A DNA stretch of 64,000 bases, from assembly GCA_015472025.1 (NCBI GenBank), contig BNHL01000001.1, positions 1,895,501-1,959,500 on the forward strand, in the 5' to 3' direction. The position numbers and the translations under genes are program-made. The notes under the pieces were generated by a model that was not told the DNA's origin, did no database searches, and saw only the letters and a program-made list of their open reading frames with translations. Origin of the DNA: Cytophagales bacterium WSM2-2 (lineage in GTDB: Bacteria; Bacteroidota; Bacteroidia; Cytophagales; Cyclobacteriaceae). Below are positions 17,859-27,199 of this stretch, piece after piece; the stretch's first letter is position 1; each line of letters begins with the position of its first letter.

Positions 17859-17890
17859 TTGTAATTCTGAAAAATTCTTGTTTAATTTTG
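17859..17890 (+). promoter_or_regulatory. Putative promoter of the small membrane protein gene
   Basis: TAATTTTG (17883-17890) matches TAnnTTTG, with a TTG 21 nt upstream (17859-17861). Transcription would start near 17897, leaving a leader of about 40 nt. An AAGTAAG just before the ATG is a weak ribosome site. Confidence 0.4.
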
Positions 17891-17937
17891 TATGAACGTT
17901 CTTTTCATTAACGCCATTTTTTAAACTTATAAGTAAG

Positions 17938-18357
17938 ATGAAAGAAGCTAGTTTATTTAAGTATTACTTCGTTCGCTATTTTTTTCTCGCTCTCGCAGTG
18001 ATGCAGGGACTCGCGGCAATAGCAATCCTTTTGCAGTTTCAGGACTCACCCAAGAACCGGTTTGCCATTTTTGTTTTCTTCACACTGGCCATGATCCTGA
18101 TCTCGATTCATTTCCTCGTTTTCACGAAAGTGAAGCGGGTGGCTGTCGGCAAAAAGAAGATTGAAGTGATCACGAGCTACCGCACCAAGCAATACGACTG
18201 GGATGATGTGAAAGAATTAAAACTCCTTCCATTCTTCAACATCTACTCCCTTAAGCTAAAGGGCAAGCGCAAAAAGATCTATTTCCTTCCAGCCCACGAT
18301 AGCGAGGCCCTCTTCGGTATTTTCAGTGGCAACATGGAATTGATTCAGAAGAAATAA
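17938..18357 (+). CDS. Small membrane protein with PH-like domain, unknown function
   Basis: 139 aa, not recognised. Two hydrophobic helices (about residues 10-32 and 42-62) are followed by a short beta-rich domain (FTKVKRVAVGKKKIEVITSYRTKQYDWDDVKELKLLPFFNIYSLKLKGKRK), reminiscent of bacterial PH-like domains in membrane proteins. The domain is strongly basic and would face the cytoplasm. It is convergent with kbl, 9 bp apart. Confidence 0.7.
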   Translation: MKEASLFKYYFVRYFFLALAVMQGLAAIAILLQFQDSPKNRFAIFVFFTLAMILISIHFLVFTKVKRVAVGKKKIEVITSYRTKQYDWDDVKELKLLPFFNIYSLKLKGKRKKIYFLPAHDSEALFGIFSGNMELIQKK

Positions 18358-18366
18358 GCACTTAGT

Positions 18367-19563
18367 TTATTTCAGTACACCCAACTCTTTTCCGATTTCG
18401 GTGAAAGCTTTAACGGCTTTTTCAAGGTGATGTCTTTCGTGACCTGCCGAGATTTGAACTCGAATGCGTGCCTGACCTTTTGCTACTACCGGGAAGAAAA
18501 ACCCGATGACGTAAATTCCTTTTTCCAATAAGCGTTCAGCAAATTTCTGGGCTAGCGGAGCTTCGTATAGCATGATCGGTACAATCGGATGTACACCAGG
18601 CTTGATATCGAAACCCGCTTTTGTCATTTCTTCACGGAAGAATTTCGTATTCTGCTCCAGTTTGTCGCGAAGAGCAGTCGTCTCCGAAAGCATGTTGAAT
18701 ATTTCAATTGATGCGCCAACAATGGATGGAGCAAGCGTATTGGAAAACAAATAAGGACGAGAGCGCTGACGAAGCAGTTCGATAATTTCTTTCTTACCAG
18801 AGGTAAATCCACCGGATGCTCCTCCAAGCGCTTTGCCCAAGGTTCCCGTGATGATATCAACTCGATCCATCACACCCCTGAGCTCGGGTACACCGCGACC
18901 TGTTTTGCCGAGAAAGCCTGTGGAGTGACATTCGTCTGTCATAACCAAAGCTTCATATTGATCGGCGAGGTCGCAGATTTTATCCATCTGGGCGATTGTT
19001 CCGTCCATGGAGAACGCTCCGTCTGTCACAATGATGATTTGGTTGGCGCCTGCTTTTCTAGCGTCTTCCAATTGTTGCTTAAGATCGTCCATGTTGTTGT
19101 GCTTGTAGCGGTAACGCATGGCTTTGCACAAACGGACACCATCGATAATCGAGGCATGATTCAATTCATCTGAAATGATCGCATCTTTTTCACCAAGCAA
19201 AGGTTCAAATACACCTCCGTTGGCATCAAAGGCGGCTGCATACAATATGGTGTCTTCCGTATGAAGGAATTCTGAAATCTTTTTTTCAAGTTCTTTGTGA
19301 ATGTCTTGTGTGCCACAAATAAATCGTACCGAAGACATGCCAAACCCATGAGTGTCAATCGCTTTTTTTGCCGCAGCAGTCACGCGCGGATGAGAGGACA
19401 ACCCGAGATAATTATTTGCGCAAAAATTGATCACTTCTTTTCCGTCACTGGTTTTTATGTCCGCTGCCTGTGGCGTGGTAATTATCCTTTCTTTCTTATA
19501 AAGGCCGGCTTCACGAATGTTGGTTAACTCTTGTTCTAGAACGGGTTTCAGTCTTTTGTACAT
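18367..19563 (-). CDS. kbl: Glycine C-acetyltransferase (2-amino-3-ketobutyrate CoA ligase)
   Basis: 398 aa from the ATG at 19563, exactly the usual Kbl length; the longer ORF to 19626 is not needed. A PLP-dependent alpha-oxoamine synthase that cleaves 2-amino-3-ketobutyrate with CoA into glycine and acetyl-CoA. The PLP lysine lies in GTLGKALGGASGG (about residue 244), with DECHSTGFLG and NNYLGLSSHP as further signatures. It is divergent from tdh, whose product is its substrate, so the pair forms the threonine degradation pathway. Confidence 0.94.
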   Translation of the reverse strand: MYKRLKPVLEQELTNIREAGLYKKERIITTPQAADIKTSDGKEVINFCANNYLGLSSHPRVTAAAKKAIDTHGFGMSSVRFICGTQDIHKELEKKISEFLHTEDTILYAAAFDANGGVFEPLLGEKDAIISDELNHASIIDGVRLCKAMRYRYKHNNMDDLKQQLEDARKAGANQIIIVTDGAFSMDGTIAQMDKICDLADQYEALVMTDECHSTGFLGKTGRGVPELRGVMDRVDIITGTLGKALGGASGGFTSGKKEIIELLRQRSRPYLFSNTLAPSIVGASIEIFNMLSETTALRDKLEQNTKFFREEMTKAGFDIKPGVHPIVPIMLYEAPLAQKFAERLLEKGIYVIGFFFPVVAKGQARIRVQISAGHERHHLEKAVKAFTEIGKELGVLK

Positions 19564-19697
19564 GATCTTAATGCTTTTGGGCAAAGCTACAGGCTTCAAG
19601 CCATAAGCCACAAGTCTTTTATTCATAAAATATTGGCTGCAGCTTTTGGCTTGTTGCTTGATGCGTTTTTCGTTTAACTTCGCGCGAATTTAATTTC

Positions 19698-20636
19698 ATG
19701 AAGAAGACAAAAATTCTTTTGATAGGCGCTGGAGGTCAGCTAGGGGCAGAGCTAACTCAAGGCCTTTGGAAAATTTATGGGCAGGAAAATGTAATAGCTT
19801 CTGACATCAAAGACGCATCCGGAGTTTTGAAAGAAGGCCCCTATGAAAAGTTTGATGTGATGCAACGCGACAAGCTTTTCGAATTGATCAAGAAAAACGA
19901 AATCACACAAGTCTATCATCTCGCTGCCCTTCTTTCGGCTACAGGCGAAAAAGATCCTCGTTGGGCATGGAAATTGAATATGGAAAGTTTGCTTTTTGTT
20001 TTGGAAGCGGCTCATGAATTAAAACTTCATAAGGTTTATTGGCCCAGTTCTATCGCTGCATTCGGGCCGACAACTCCAAAGCAAGACACCCCGCAAGACA
20101 CCATCATGGATCCCACTACGGTCTATGGTATCACTAAACTCGCCGGTGAACTTTGGTGCGAATATTATTTCAGGAGATATGGTGTAGACGTGCGGAGCTT
20201 AAGATACCCGGGACTGATCGGCTGGAAGACGCCTCCTGGCGGAGGAACAACAGACTATGCGGTCGATATTTATTTCAAGGCTGTCAAAGACAAGAAATAC
20301 GAATGCTTCCTTTCTCCTGACACTTATTTGCCCATGATGTATATGGACGATGCCGTGAAAGCCACTATCGATTTAATGGAGGCCCCGGCAGAAAAAGTGA
20401 AAGTGCGTACCAGCTACAACATCAGCGCGATGAGTTTTTGCCCGGCTCAGATTGCATCTACAATCAAAAAGCATATCCCCGACTTCTCAATCACTTACCA
20501 GCCCGATTTCCGCCAGTCAATAGCAGACTCGTGGCCCAAATCGATTGACGATTCACCGGCCCGCAAGGACTGGGGCTGGCAACATCAGTTTGGATTAGAG
20601 GAAATGACTGAGGATATTTTGAAAAATATCAGGTAA
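19698..20636 (+). CDS. tdh: L-threonine 3-dehydrogenase, SDR/epimerase type
   Basis: 312 aa. A NAD-dependent extended short-chain dehydrogenase that oxidises threonine to 2-amino-3-ketobutyrate. It has the Rossmann motif ILLIGAGGQLG (residues 6-16), catalytic YGITKLAGE (Tyr-x-x-x-Lys, about residue 143-147) and the family stretch GLIGWKTPPGGGTTDYAVDIY. This epimerase-like type is distinct from the zinc-dependent Tdh of E. coli. kbl is divergent 134 bp away, which supports the call. Symbol given on that basis. Confidence 0.9.
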   Translation: MKKTKILLIGAGGQLGAELTQGLWKIYGQENVIASDIKDASGVLKEGPYEKFDVMQRDKLFELIKKNEITQVYHLAALLSATGEKDPRWAWKLNMESLLFVLEAAHELKLHKVYWPSSIAAFGPTTPKQDTPQDTIMDPTTVYGITKLAGELWCEYYFRRYGVDVRSLRYPGLIGWKTPPGGGTTDYAVDIYFKAVKDKKYECFLSPDTYLPMMYMDDAVKATIDLMEAPAEKVKVRTSYNISAMSFCPAQIASTIKKHIPDFSITYQPDFRQSIADSWPKSIDDSPARKDWGWQHQFGLEEMTEDILKNIR

Positions 20637-20663
20637 ACGGACTCTCCATCAGCCGGACGGCTT

Positions 20664-20695
20664 AAACCTTTGGCATTTGGAGGCCTCCAAGGTTT
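20664..20695 (+). promoter_or_regulatory. Palindrome and hairpin directly before the DUF1800 gene
   Basis: TTGGAGGCCTCCAA (20677-20690) is a perfect 14-bp palindrome. It overlaps a longer imperfect hairpin pairing AAACCTTTGG (20664-20673) with CCAAGGTTT (20687-20695), which ends against the ATG at 20696. It may be an operator or a structure affecting translation. Confidence 0.45.
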
Positions 20696-22060
20696 ATGAT
20701 GACCGATCAGGACAAAACGAAACACCTTTGCAATCGTGCAGGTTTTGGCTACGCTCTCTCGGAAGAGAAAAAACAGGTCAAATCCTTTTTTGTAAAAAGC
20801 AGCGATTCATTCATCGATGCAATTCCAAAGCCCGAGATTCCTCAGAATCCTCAGGGTAAGATGCAATTCAAAGATATTTTCCAGCAGTCCAGGGAAAACC
20901 TGATGAAACTGAACCTTTCGTGGATGGAAAAATTACGCACCACGGAAGATCCACTGCGGGAAAAAATGGTGTTGTTTTGGCACAATCATTTCGCTTGTCG
21001 TTCATTAATTCCTTACCTCTCCCAGCAACAGAATAATGTCCTCCGCAAACACGCACTTGGCAGTTTTGCCGACATGCTCATGGAGATTTCCAAAGACCCG
21101 GCCATGTTGCAGTTTTTGAATAACCAGCAAAATCGCAAGGGACATCCGAATGAAAATTTTGCACGTGAAGTCATGGAATTGTTTACACTGGGTCGGGGCA
21201 ACTATACGGAAACAGATATCAAGGAAGCAGCCAGGGCCTTCACAGGCTGGGGTTTCAGCCTGAAAGGGGAATTCCAGTTTCGCGAGAAACAACACGATTT
21301 TGATGCAAAAACATTTCGGGGACAGACGAAGAATTTCTCCGGCGAAGACATCATCAATAGTATTCTTGAGGACAAGCAAACCGCTAAATTCATTTCTCAA
21401 AAAATTATTTCTGACTTTGTTTCATACGACAATCCTCCTTCCGGGTTGGTCGATGATTGTGCGCAATCTTTTTACAAATCCGGGTATGATATCGGGAAAC
21501 TGATGAAAGATATTTTATCATCAGACGTGTTTAATAAAAAAGAGTTTGCGGGCAATCGAGTAAAAACTCCTGTTGAACTGATCATCGGAGTTCAGCATCA
21601 AACCGTGAGTCAATTTGCCGATACGCAGTCATTGATTTTTATGCAGCGCGCGCTAAGTCAGTTACTTTTCTTTCCACCGAACGTGGGCGGATGGCCGAGA
21701 GGTAAGCAGTGGATCGACAGCTCAAGCCTCACATTCCGGATGGCGATGCCGCAGATGCTTTTCACGAAGCAGGAAACGGATTTCCAGGCCAAAGATGACG
21801 GAGATGTGAATAGCCTGAAAGAAAAGAAACCCAAACGCGACTTCTCATTAAATGCGGATTGGAAGAACCTGGCAACAACTTTCAAGGGTACTGCGGAAAA
21901 TGTTTATGCGAAAGCGGAAGATTATTTATTGTCCAGCGCAACATCCCCTGAAAACAAAAAGATGATTTTGAAGATGACAACCGGAGCGAAAGATGAAACT
22001 GATTTAGTAAAGAAAATTTTCATGGGAATCATGTCACTACCTGAATATCAACTTTGCTGA
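20696..22060 (+). CDS. DUF1800 family protein
   Basis: 454 aa. DUF1800 proteins are widespread in Bacteroidota, Planctomycetota and others and are nearly always paired with a DUF1501 protein, as here. Signature stretches are LCNRAGFGYA near the start, FWHNHFAC (about residue 95), NENFAREVMELFTLGRGNYTE and PPNVGGWPRGKQWID. The function is unknown; a role in an exported or surface process is suspected because DUF1501 has a Tat signal. No signal peptide is visible here. The start has two adjacent ATGs (20696 and 20699). Nine bases separate it from the next gene. Confidence 0.9.
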   Translation: MMTDQDKTKHLCNRAGFGYALSEEKKQVKSFFVKSSDSFIDAIPKPEIPQNPQGKMQFKDIFQQSRENLMKLNLSWMEKLRTTEDPLREKMVLFWHNHFACRSLIPYLSQQQNNVLRKHALGSFADMLMEISKDPAMLQFLNNQQNRKGHPNENFAREVMELFTLGRGNYTETDIKEAARAFTGWGFSLKGEFQFREKQHDFDAKTFRGQTKNFSGEDIINSILEDKQTAKFISQKIISDFVSYDNPPSGLVDDCAQSFYKSGYDIGKLMKDILSSDVFNKKEFAGNRVKTPVELIIGVQHQTVSQFADTQSLIFMQRALSQLLFFPPNVGGWPRGKQWIDSSSLTFRMAMPQMLFTKQETDFQAKDDGDVNSLKEKKPKRDFSLNADWKNLATTFKGTAENVYAKAEDYLLSSATSPENKKMILKMTTGAKDETDLVKKIFMGIMSLPEYQLC

Positions 22061-22069
22061 TTATTGATT

Positions 22070-23260
22070 ATGAAAAAGATATCAAGAAGAGATTTTATTC
22101 AACGATCAGCGCTGGCGACTGCCGGGACAATGCTGATCCCTCAATTTTTGAAAGCATGGGAGAGGCCACTGATCGAAGGAGATAGAATTCTGGTTGTACT
22201 CCAGCTCTCGGGTGGCAACGATGGATTGAATACCATCGTTCCTTTCACGAACGACATTTATTTTCAGTCACGTCCGAAGCTCGCTCTTAAGCCTGAGAAG
22301 ATTTTAAAAATTTCAGATGAGCTCGGATTCAACGCAGCACTTGAAAAACTTCGGGGTATCTACGATCAGGGCTACATGAGCGTGATCAATAATGTTGGTT
22401 ATCCAAATCCTGATCGATCACACTTTCGCTCAATGGACATCTGGCAATCGGCAAACCCGAAAGAATATTTAAACACAGGTTGGGTCGGCCGCTTTCTGGA
22501 TGCGAATTGTGATGGCGTGGAACACAACGCAATCGAAATTGATGATACGTTGAGTCTCGCGCTCAAAGGAGACCAGATCAAATCAATGGCCATGCGCGAT
22601 CCGGCACGACTGTACAAAGCCACCCATAGCCCGATGTTCAAGGCGATGTCAGAGAACCAACCCGCACATGGTGCCGATCCCATCGTAAGTTATTTGTATA
22701 AAACTGCGGCCGAGACGGTTTCGAGTGCCTCGTATATTTACAATCAGACGAAAACCTATTCATCAACAAGCCAATATCCCAACACGGATTTGGGAGGTCG
22801 TTTGAAAACGATCGGCACGTTGATCAACTCGGGAGTGAACACGAAAATTTACTACGCTGCTCTTTCCGGTTTTGACACGCATGTCAATCAAATCGGGCAG
22901 CAGGAGCGATTACTGACTCAATACGCAGACGCAGTAGCAGCGTTGATTCAGGACCTTGATGCACATGGCAACCTGGACCGCACAGTGATTCTAACTTTTT
23001 CAGAATTTGGAAGGCGTGTGAGCGAAAACGCCAGTGGAGGGACCGATCATGGCACAGCTAATAATATTTTTGTCTTCGGAAAAAAACTGAAGCAGGCAGG
23101 CTTTCTCAATAGCACTCCGGATTTGAAAAGTTTAGACGAAGGGGATCTAGTCTATCAAGTGGATTTTCGCAGCATCTATGCAACGTTGCTCAACAAATGG
23201 ATGAATGCGGATCCATCCAAAATCCTTGGTGAAGATTTCCCTTTGTTGAATTTCCTGTAA
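22070..23260 (+). CDS. DUF1501 family protein with Tat signal
   Basis: 396 aa from the ATG at 22070. The N-terminus has the twin-arginine motif SRRDFIQ and a hydrophobic stretch (SALATAGTMLI), so it should be exported folded. DUF1501 proteins are alkaline-phosphatase-like or sulfatase-like in fold; visible motifs are LSGGNDGLNTIVPF and the metal-site candidates FDTHVNQI and TFSEFGRR with GGTDHGTAN, typical of the family. The reaction is unknown. It ends 2 bp before the convergent DUF5686 gene. Confidence 0.92.
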   Translation: MKKISRRDFIQRSALATAGTMLIPQFLKAWERPLIEGDRILVVLQLSGGNDGLNTIVPFTNDIYFQSRPKLALKPEKILKISDELGFNAALEKLRGIYDQGYMSVINNVGYPNPDRSHFRSMDIWQSANPKEYLNTGWVGRFLDANCDGVEHNAIEIDDTLSLALKGDQIKSMAMRDPARLYKATHSPMFKAMSENQPAHGADPIVSYLYKTAAETVSSASYIYNQTKTYSSTSQYPNTDLGGRLKTIGTLINSGVNTKIYYAALSGFDTHVNQIGQQERLLTQYADAVAALIQDLDAHGNLDRTVILTFSEFGRRVSENASGGTDHGTANNIFVFGKKLKQAGFLNSTPDLKSLDEGDLVYQVDFRSIYATLLNKWMNADPSKILGEDFPLLNFL

Positions 23261-23262
23261 AA

Positions 23263-25893
23263 TCAATTGTCGGAAAACTGAACAGACATATTGGTGGAGA
23301 TTCCAATTCGGAACCCGTTGCCAACGTAATTTCCATTGATGAAGGAAGTGGCAAACTCCAGGCGGAAGATTCTCAGAATTCCATTGATACCATAACCAAG
23401 CTCGGTATAATTCTGTGAATAAGGAGTAGCCAGGTAGTTCACAAAGAAATTCTCTGTTACACCAAGCAGTCTTGCTTTAGGAATTCGCGAGATGATGAAT
23501 TTTCTGAAGTGATAATGAACATTGGCTGACAAATACTGATCACGTGTGCTGTAAGCGTAGTAATCCAAAAGACGGAAGCTACCAACCGGATCGGTTGTGC
23601 TAAACGGTGTAAGGTTACCTTTGAAGTGTTTGTAGTCCATGAAGTACAGTGACTTTGAATTCAGGAACTTGCCGACCTTCAAATTTATATCCAATGTTCC
23701 ACGGATTCCGAATCGAATGCCATCGCGTATTCCGACTTCAACAAGATCATAGTCAACATCGCTTCCAAAAATTCCATTAAAACCTTTCCGGTATTCAAAT
23801 GAAAGAACCGGGGAAGACCGCTCTGATCTGTACTTAACGCCATTGCGTATGCGAAATTTTTGCCAGGGCCTTGCTTCAATTCCAATTCTTCCGCTGAACG
23901 AAGTGTTGTCAACAAAGCTTGTCGAGGGAAGCTCCGCATTGACAGGCGCATTTGGAGTATAACGATACTTGCTCTTGTCGTTAAAGGAATAGTCATTGTT
24001 ATTGAATAGCTCGTACCTCTTCGCCAAAGACCATGCGGTGGTGAATGTGAATTTGCTACTGTATGTTTTTCTGTATTGAACATCTACGAAATCCCGCTCG
24101 TAAAGCTTCATGTAATTCTGGCCCTGGAATAACGTAATGAAGGTATTGACGAAAGGATGAATCGGCTCAGCGCTATTGAATTGCTGAATGTACCGGCCGC
24201 CACTCATGCGGAATGAACTGGTTCGTGTTCTGTAATCCAGACGAAGAAACCCGGTGAATTTCTCTCTTGCAAAAGCATATCGGAATGTTGGGCTGATTTC
24301 AAGCCTTCTCGTTTCAGGCCTTCTGTCTTTGTGTACCGTATCACGCTTCACCCATCTTTTGTACAAACTCAAACGATAGATCGCATTCACACCTTCCACT
24401 GTGTTATAACCACCCCACGGTGTGTGGATTTGAAAACTTGCCGTCTTGGCCTTGCCCAGACTGTAGGAATTTCCCGTAATGATGTCTTGCGGTTGGAAAC
24501 CTTTATGTTTCCTTTTTGACTTCAGTGTGTCGCCTTCATCGCGTTTGCGCTGTGCTGTTTCAATACTATCTGTTTTGTGATAACCTCTTACTTCCTCTTT
24601 GTCTAGAGGAATCGGGCGAGCCTCAGTCCAATAGGTTGAGTCTTTTTTATAAGCCGTGGAATCGACTGAATACTTCGACTCTGAAATCACATCGGGTTCT
24701 TTCTCCTTCTCTTGTTCTGCTTTTTCGTATGCTTTGGTAAGCTGCTTCAGTTCTTTGTTAGTGATTTCTTTGCCGTTCTCAACACGTTGCTTCAATTGCT
24801 GATTCTTCTGACTGAATTGCTTCTTTATTTTTTTTGCCTCCTCTTTCGCCAGTTTTTCATCGATCACTTCCATTTCAACAGGCAGTGCGGGGTTAAGCTT
24901 GATATTGTAGCCTGTCACCGTGGCGAGGTATGAGCCTTCAAACTCGAAGCCAAAAACTTTTCCTCCTACTGTCGCTTGCTGCGATACCGGCAGCCAGGCT
25001 TTGTCGTCAATGGGGTTATAGATTTGCTTGATCTGAAATTGAATCCCAAGTTTAGATGCTTTCAAATCCAGGCTGTGGATGCTCCACCAGTTTTCAACTA
25101 AAGAAATCATACCCTCGAAAACATTGTCGCCTTTGGAGCGGGGAATAACTTTGATTTTACTGACATCATAAGAACCGTCCTTGAATGTCCCGATATATTC
25201 AAATCGATAGTATGAAAAAGCTTTAGGTGAAAGAGGTGAAATGGTTTCAGCAATTTCGGGCCGGTAAAAACTTCCAAAGATGTAACTGTTAGGTGAGGCG
25301 CTCCGGTTTGCACCCTGTGTATAGACTGCGATGACCTTCTCTTCAAATTTATTGGGCCGTGTGTATCTAATTTCACTCACGGACTCTGTGATGAATAACC
25401 GGTCTTTGGTGATGCCCTCTTTCTCCAGCATTTTTTTGGCAAGCCATGGATAGTCTTTCAATTTTCCTTTGCCTTTGATATAGACGTGGGCTGAATAGCT
25501 GTCAATTTGTTGGATATGAAAATTTGCTTTTGCAATCGCTTTACGCATAATGGTATAAGCGGGGTCTTCTTTTCCAGCCTTCACCGTAACCGCGGCTAAA
25601 ATAATTGACTCCGGCAACAAGGTGATATCCAGATCAACAAAATTTTCATGGACATCTATTACCCTTGAAACAGATTGGTAGCCCAGGTATTTGAAGATAA
25701 GTTCATACCGACCGGGTTTGAGCGTGATTTCATAATGCCCGTTAGCATCGGACGCTGCTCCCGATTCCGTTTGCTTGACATAAATGGAAGCGAATGGCAA
25801 TGGGCCCTCGTTCGACTTGATGATGCCTCTGATGCCACCACTAAATGCAGAAGCAGAGATCGAAAAAAAAAGAAGCGATAAAAGGTTCTTCAT
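23263..25893 (-). CDS. DUF5686 / carboxypeptidase-regulatory-like outer membrane protein
   Basis: 876 aa from the ATG at 25893 (a longer ORF to 25926 lacks a good signal). A signal peptide ends at SASAFSGG. Residues about 18-100 form a CarboxypepD_reg beta-sandwich (GIRGIIKSNEGPLPFASIYVK, DANGHYEITLKPG). The remainder matches the DUF5686 family and ends with alternating amphipathic strands and a terminal aromatic-type strand, so an outer-membrane beta-barrel is likely. A Lys/Glu-rich segment (about 345-400) is probably disordered. Transported substrate is unknown. It is a single gene convergent with the DUF1800/DUF1501 pair. Confidence 0.82.
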   Translation of the reverse strand: MKNLLSLLFFSISASAFSGGIRGIIKSNEGPLPFASIYVKQTESGAASDANGHYEITLKPGRYELIFKYLGYQSVSRVIDVHENFVDLDITLLPESIILAAVTVKAGKEDPAYTIMRKAIAKANFHIQQIDSYSAHVYIKGKGKLKDYPWLAKKMLEKEGITKDRLFITESVSEIRYTRPNKFEEKVIAVYTQGANRSASPNSYIFGSFYRPEIAETISPLSPKAFSYYRFEYIGTFKDGSYDVSKIKVIPRSKGDNVFEGMISLVENWWSIHSLDLKASKLGIQFQIKQIYNPIDDKAWLPVSQQATVGGKVFGFEFEGSYLATVTGYNIKLNPALPVEMEVIDEKLAKEEAKKIKKQFSQKNQQLKQRVENGKEITNKELKQLTKAYEKAEQEKEKEPDVISESKYSVDSTAYKKDSTYWTEARPIPLDKEEVRGYHKTDSIETAQRKRDEGDTLKSKRKHKGFQPQDIITGNSYSLGKAKTASFQIHTPWGGYNTVEGVNAIYRLSLYKRWVKRDTVHKDRRPETRRLEISPTFRYAFAREKFTGFLRLDYRTRTSSFRMSGGRYIQQFNSAEPIHPFVNTFITLFQGQNYMKLYERDFVDVQYRKTYSSKFTFTTAWSLAKRYELFNNNDYSFNDKSKYRYTPNAPVNAELPSTSFVDNTSFSGRIGIEARPWQKFRIRNGVKYRSERSSPVLSFEYRKGFNGIFGSDVDYDLVEVGIRDGIRFGIRGTLDINLKVGKFLNSKSLYFMDYKHFKGNLTPFSTTDPVGSFRLLDYYAYSTRDQYLSANVHYHFRKFIISRIPKARLLGVTENFFVNYLATPYSQNYTELGYGINGILRIFRLEFATSFINGNYVGNGFRIGISTNMSVQFSDN

Positions 25894-25944
25894 AGGGGCT
25901 TTCGCTCTAAGACGGAAACTTATCAAAAAAAGTTGTCAGCTAAA

Positions 25945-26517
25945 TTATTTATAAAATCCTTTTGAGCGAATTATCTGCTCAACGACTTCCGGAACGAGAT
26001 AACGTATCGATTTATTGTTCTTGATACAGTCGCGGATGTAGGTTGCGGAGATGTCCAGCAAAGGGGCTTCAACCATTTTTATTTTCGGATGACGTTTCAA
26101 TTCCGAATTTGTTACATGTGGCCTCGGGTAAACATAAAGGCCAAATTGTTCTATGATCTGCTCGTAATTTTTCCATCGCGGGAAATTTTCGAGATTGTCT
26201 TCACCTAGGATTACCTTAAACTCCTTGTCAGGATGGCGTTCGTGTAGATGAGCCAGTGTGTGGATCGTGTAACTTGGCTTGGGCAAATTAAACTCCACAT
26301 CGCTCACTTCAAATTTGTAGTTGTCACTGGTTGCCGCCTTCACCATGTCGTAACGGTCAAATTCGTGAAGAAGACCTTTGCTTGGCTTAAGCGGATTTTG
26401 CGGGGAAACAATGAACCAGACTTTATTCAGATCGGTATTCTCTGCCATGACATTGGCAATAGCCAGATGACCGATATGAATTGGATTGAACGAGCCGAAG
26501 TAGAGCCCGATTTTCAT
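25945..26517 (-). CDS. nadD: Nicotinate-nucleotide adenylyltransferase
   Basis: 190 aa. Transfers AMP from ATP to nicotinate mononucleotide to make deamido-NAD, an essential step of NAD synthesis. Signatures are GSFNPIHIGHLAIA (residues 8-21, with the His-x-Gly-His motif), PQNPLKP, LGEDNLENFPRW, and ISATYIRDCI near the C-terminus. The length is typical. Its ATG overlaps the stop of the upstream PIN toxin gene by 4 nt (ATGA), so nadD is translated in coupling with the toxin-antitoxin pair. Confidence 0.94.
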   Translation of the reverse strand: MKIGLYFGSFNPIHIGHLAIANVMAENTDLNKVWFIVSPQNPLKPSKGLLHEFDRYDMVKAATSDNYKFEVSDVEFNLPKPSYTIHTLAHLHERHPDKEFKVILGEDNLENFPRWKNYEQIIEQFGLYVYPRPHVTNSELKRHPKIKMVEAPLLDISATYIRDCIKNNKSIRYLVPEVVEQIIRSKGFYK

Positions 26518-26930
26518 TTTTGGACCGTTAGCAGGAATTTTTTTGGGCTTAATACAGGAATCGATGATGCTTTAAAATCACTTTCGTCTCTCGTAACAAT
26601 GTAATCAATACCTCTTATTTCTTTTGCAGCGAAAAACTGAAGACCATCTTCGAAGTCTTTGAATTTTGATAAGCGTGAACTTTCAATGTGCCCTTTCTTT
26701 AAATCGATAATCTCAAACCACTTCAATAAAGAGTCCACTGTCATCGTAGGGTTTCGATCAAATTTCTTAGAGAAGTAGGCGCAATTGACAACCGTGAGTG
26801 CTGAAGTGAATAAGGTTATTTTATGATCATCGCATAGTTCGAGGATTTGCTTCGCGTGCTCCAGGAAACTGGGTCTTTCTAAAACAATATCTAAGACGAC
26901 ATTCGTGTCGAGAAAAACGGAACTTTTCAT
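26514..26930 (-). CDS. PIN-domain ribonuclease toxin (VapC-like)
   Basis: 138 aa. A PIN domain with the acidic active-site residues in FLDTNVVLDIV (Asp8), FEDGLQFFAA (Glu/Asp, about residue 92-93) and YIVTRDESDF (Asp, about 113-117). VapC-type PIN toxins cleave tRNA or rRNA. The start overlaps the antitoxin stop by 4 nt (ATGA), the usual arrangement with the antitoxin first. It sits inside the gmk-nadD cluster. Active-site residues appear intact. Confidence 0.85.
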   Translation of the reverse strand: MKSSVFLDTNVVLDIVLERPSFLEHAKQILELCDDHKITLFTSALTVVNCAYFSKKFDRNPTMTVDSLLKWFEIIDLKKGHIESSRLSKFKDFEDGLQFFAAKEIRGIDYIVTRDESDFKASSIPVLSPKKFLLTVQK

Positions 26931-27175
26931 TTCAGGTGCTTATCAGATAATATCTTGAAAAGCTCGTCACGGTAATTAAAATTATCTGGCACCTTCCCCG
27001 CAATACCTATTAATTCAGTAGCTGATCCCTTCCCTTTTTTGGAGTTTCTCGAATTCGTTATTTCACGCAAATAGTCTTCAATGAGCTTGGAAAGACTTAT
27101 CCCCTTTTTTCGGGACTCTTTTTTGGCGGATTCAATTACTCTTTGGTCCAGGCTTAATGTCAATTTTGCATTCAT
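26927..27175 (-). CDS. RHH-type antitoxin (DUF6364-like)
   Basis: 82 aa from the ATG at 27175; the ORF could extend to 27214 but the N-terminus then loses its family shape. Residues 1-38 (NAKLTLSLDQRVIESAKKESR...) read as a ribbon-helix-helix DNA-binding domain. The rest is a hydrophilic tail for toxin binding. It is the first gene of the toxin-antitoxin pair. A palindrome overlapping its start may be the operator for autoregulation. Confidence 0.78.
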   Translation of the reverse strand: MNAKLTLSLDQRVIESAKKESRKKGISLSKLIEDYLREITNSRNSKKGKGSATELIGIAGKVPDNFNYRDELFKILSDKHLK

Positions 27176-27199
27176 ACGTATGATTTGAAATCCTACGTA
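27173..27199. promoter_or_regulatory. Possible operator of the toxin-antitoxin pair
   Basis: CATACGTATG (27173-27182) is a perfect 10-bp palindrome that includes the antitoxin start codon. The core TACGTA recurs at 27194-27199, 19 bp away. Repeated palindromes at the start of an RHH antitoxin gene fit autoregulation. Confidence 0.4.

Noticed and set aside
26514-27175. Toxin-antitoxin pair as part of a mobile element.
   Set aside because: No transposase, integrase, terminal repeats or tRNA target is seen around it.
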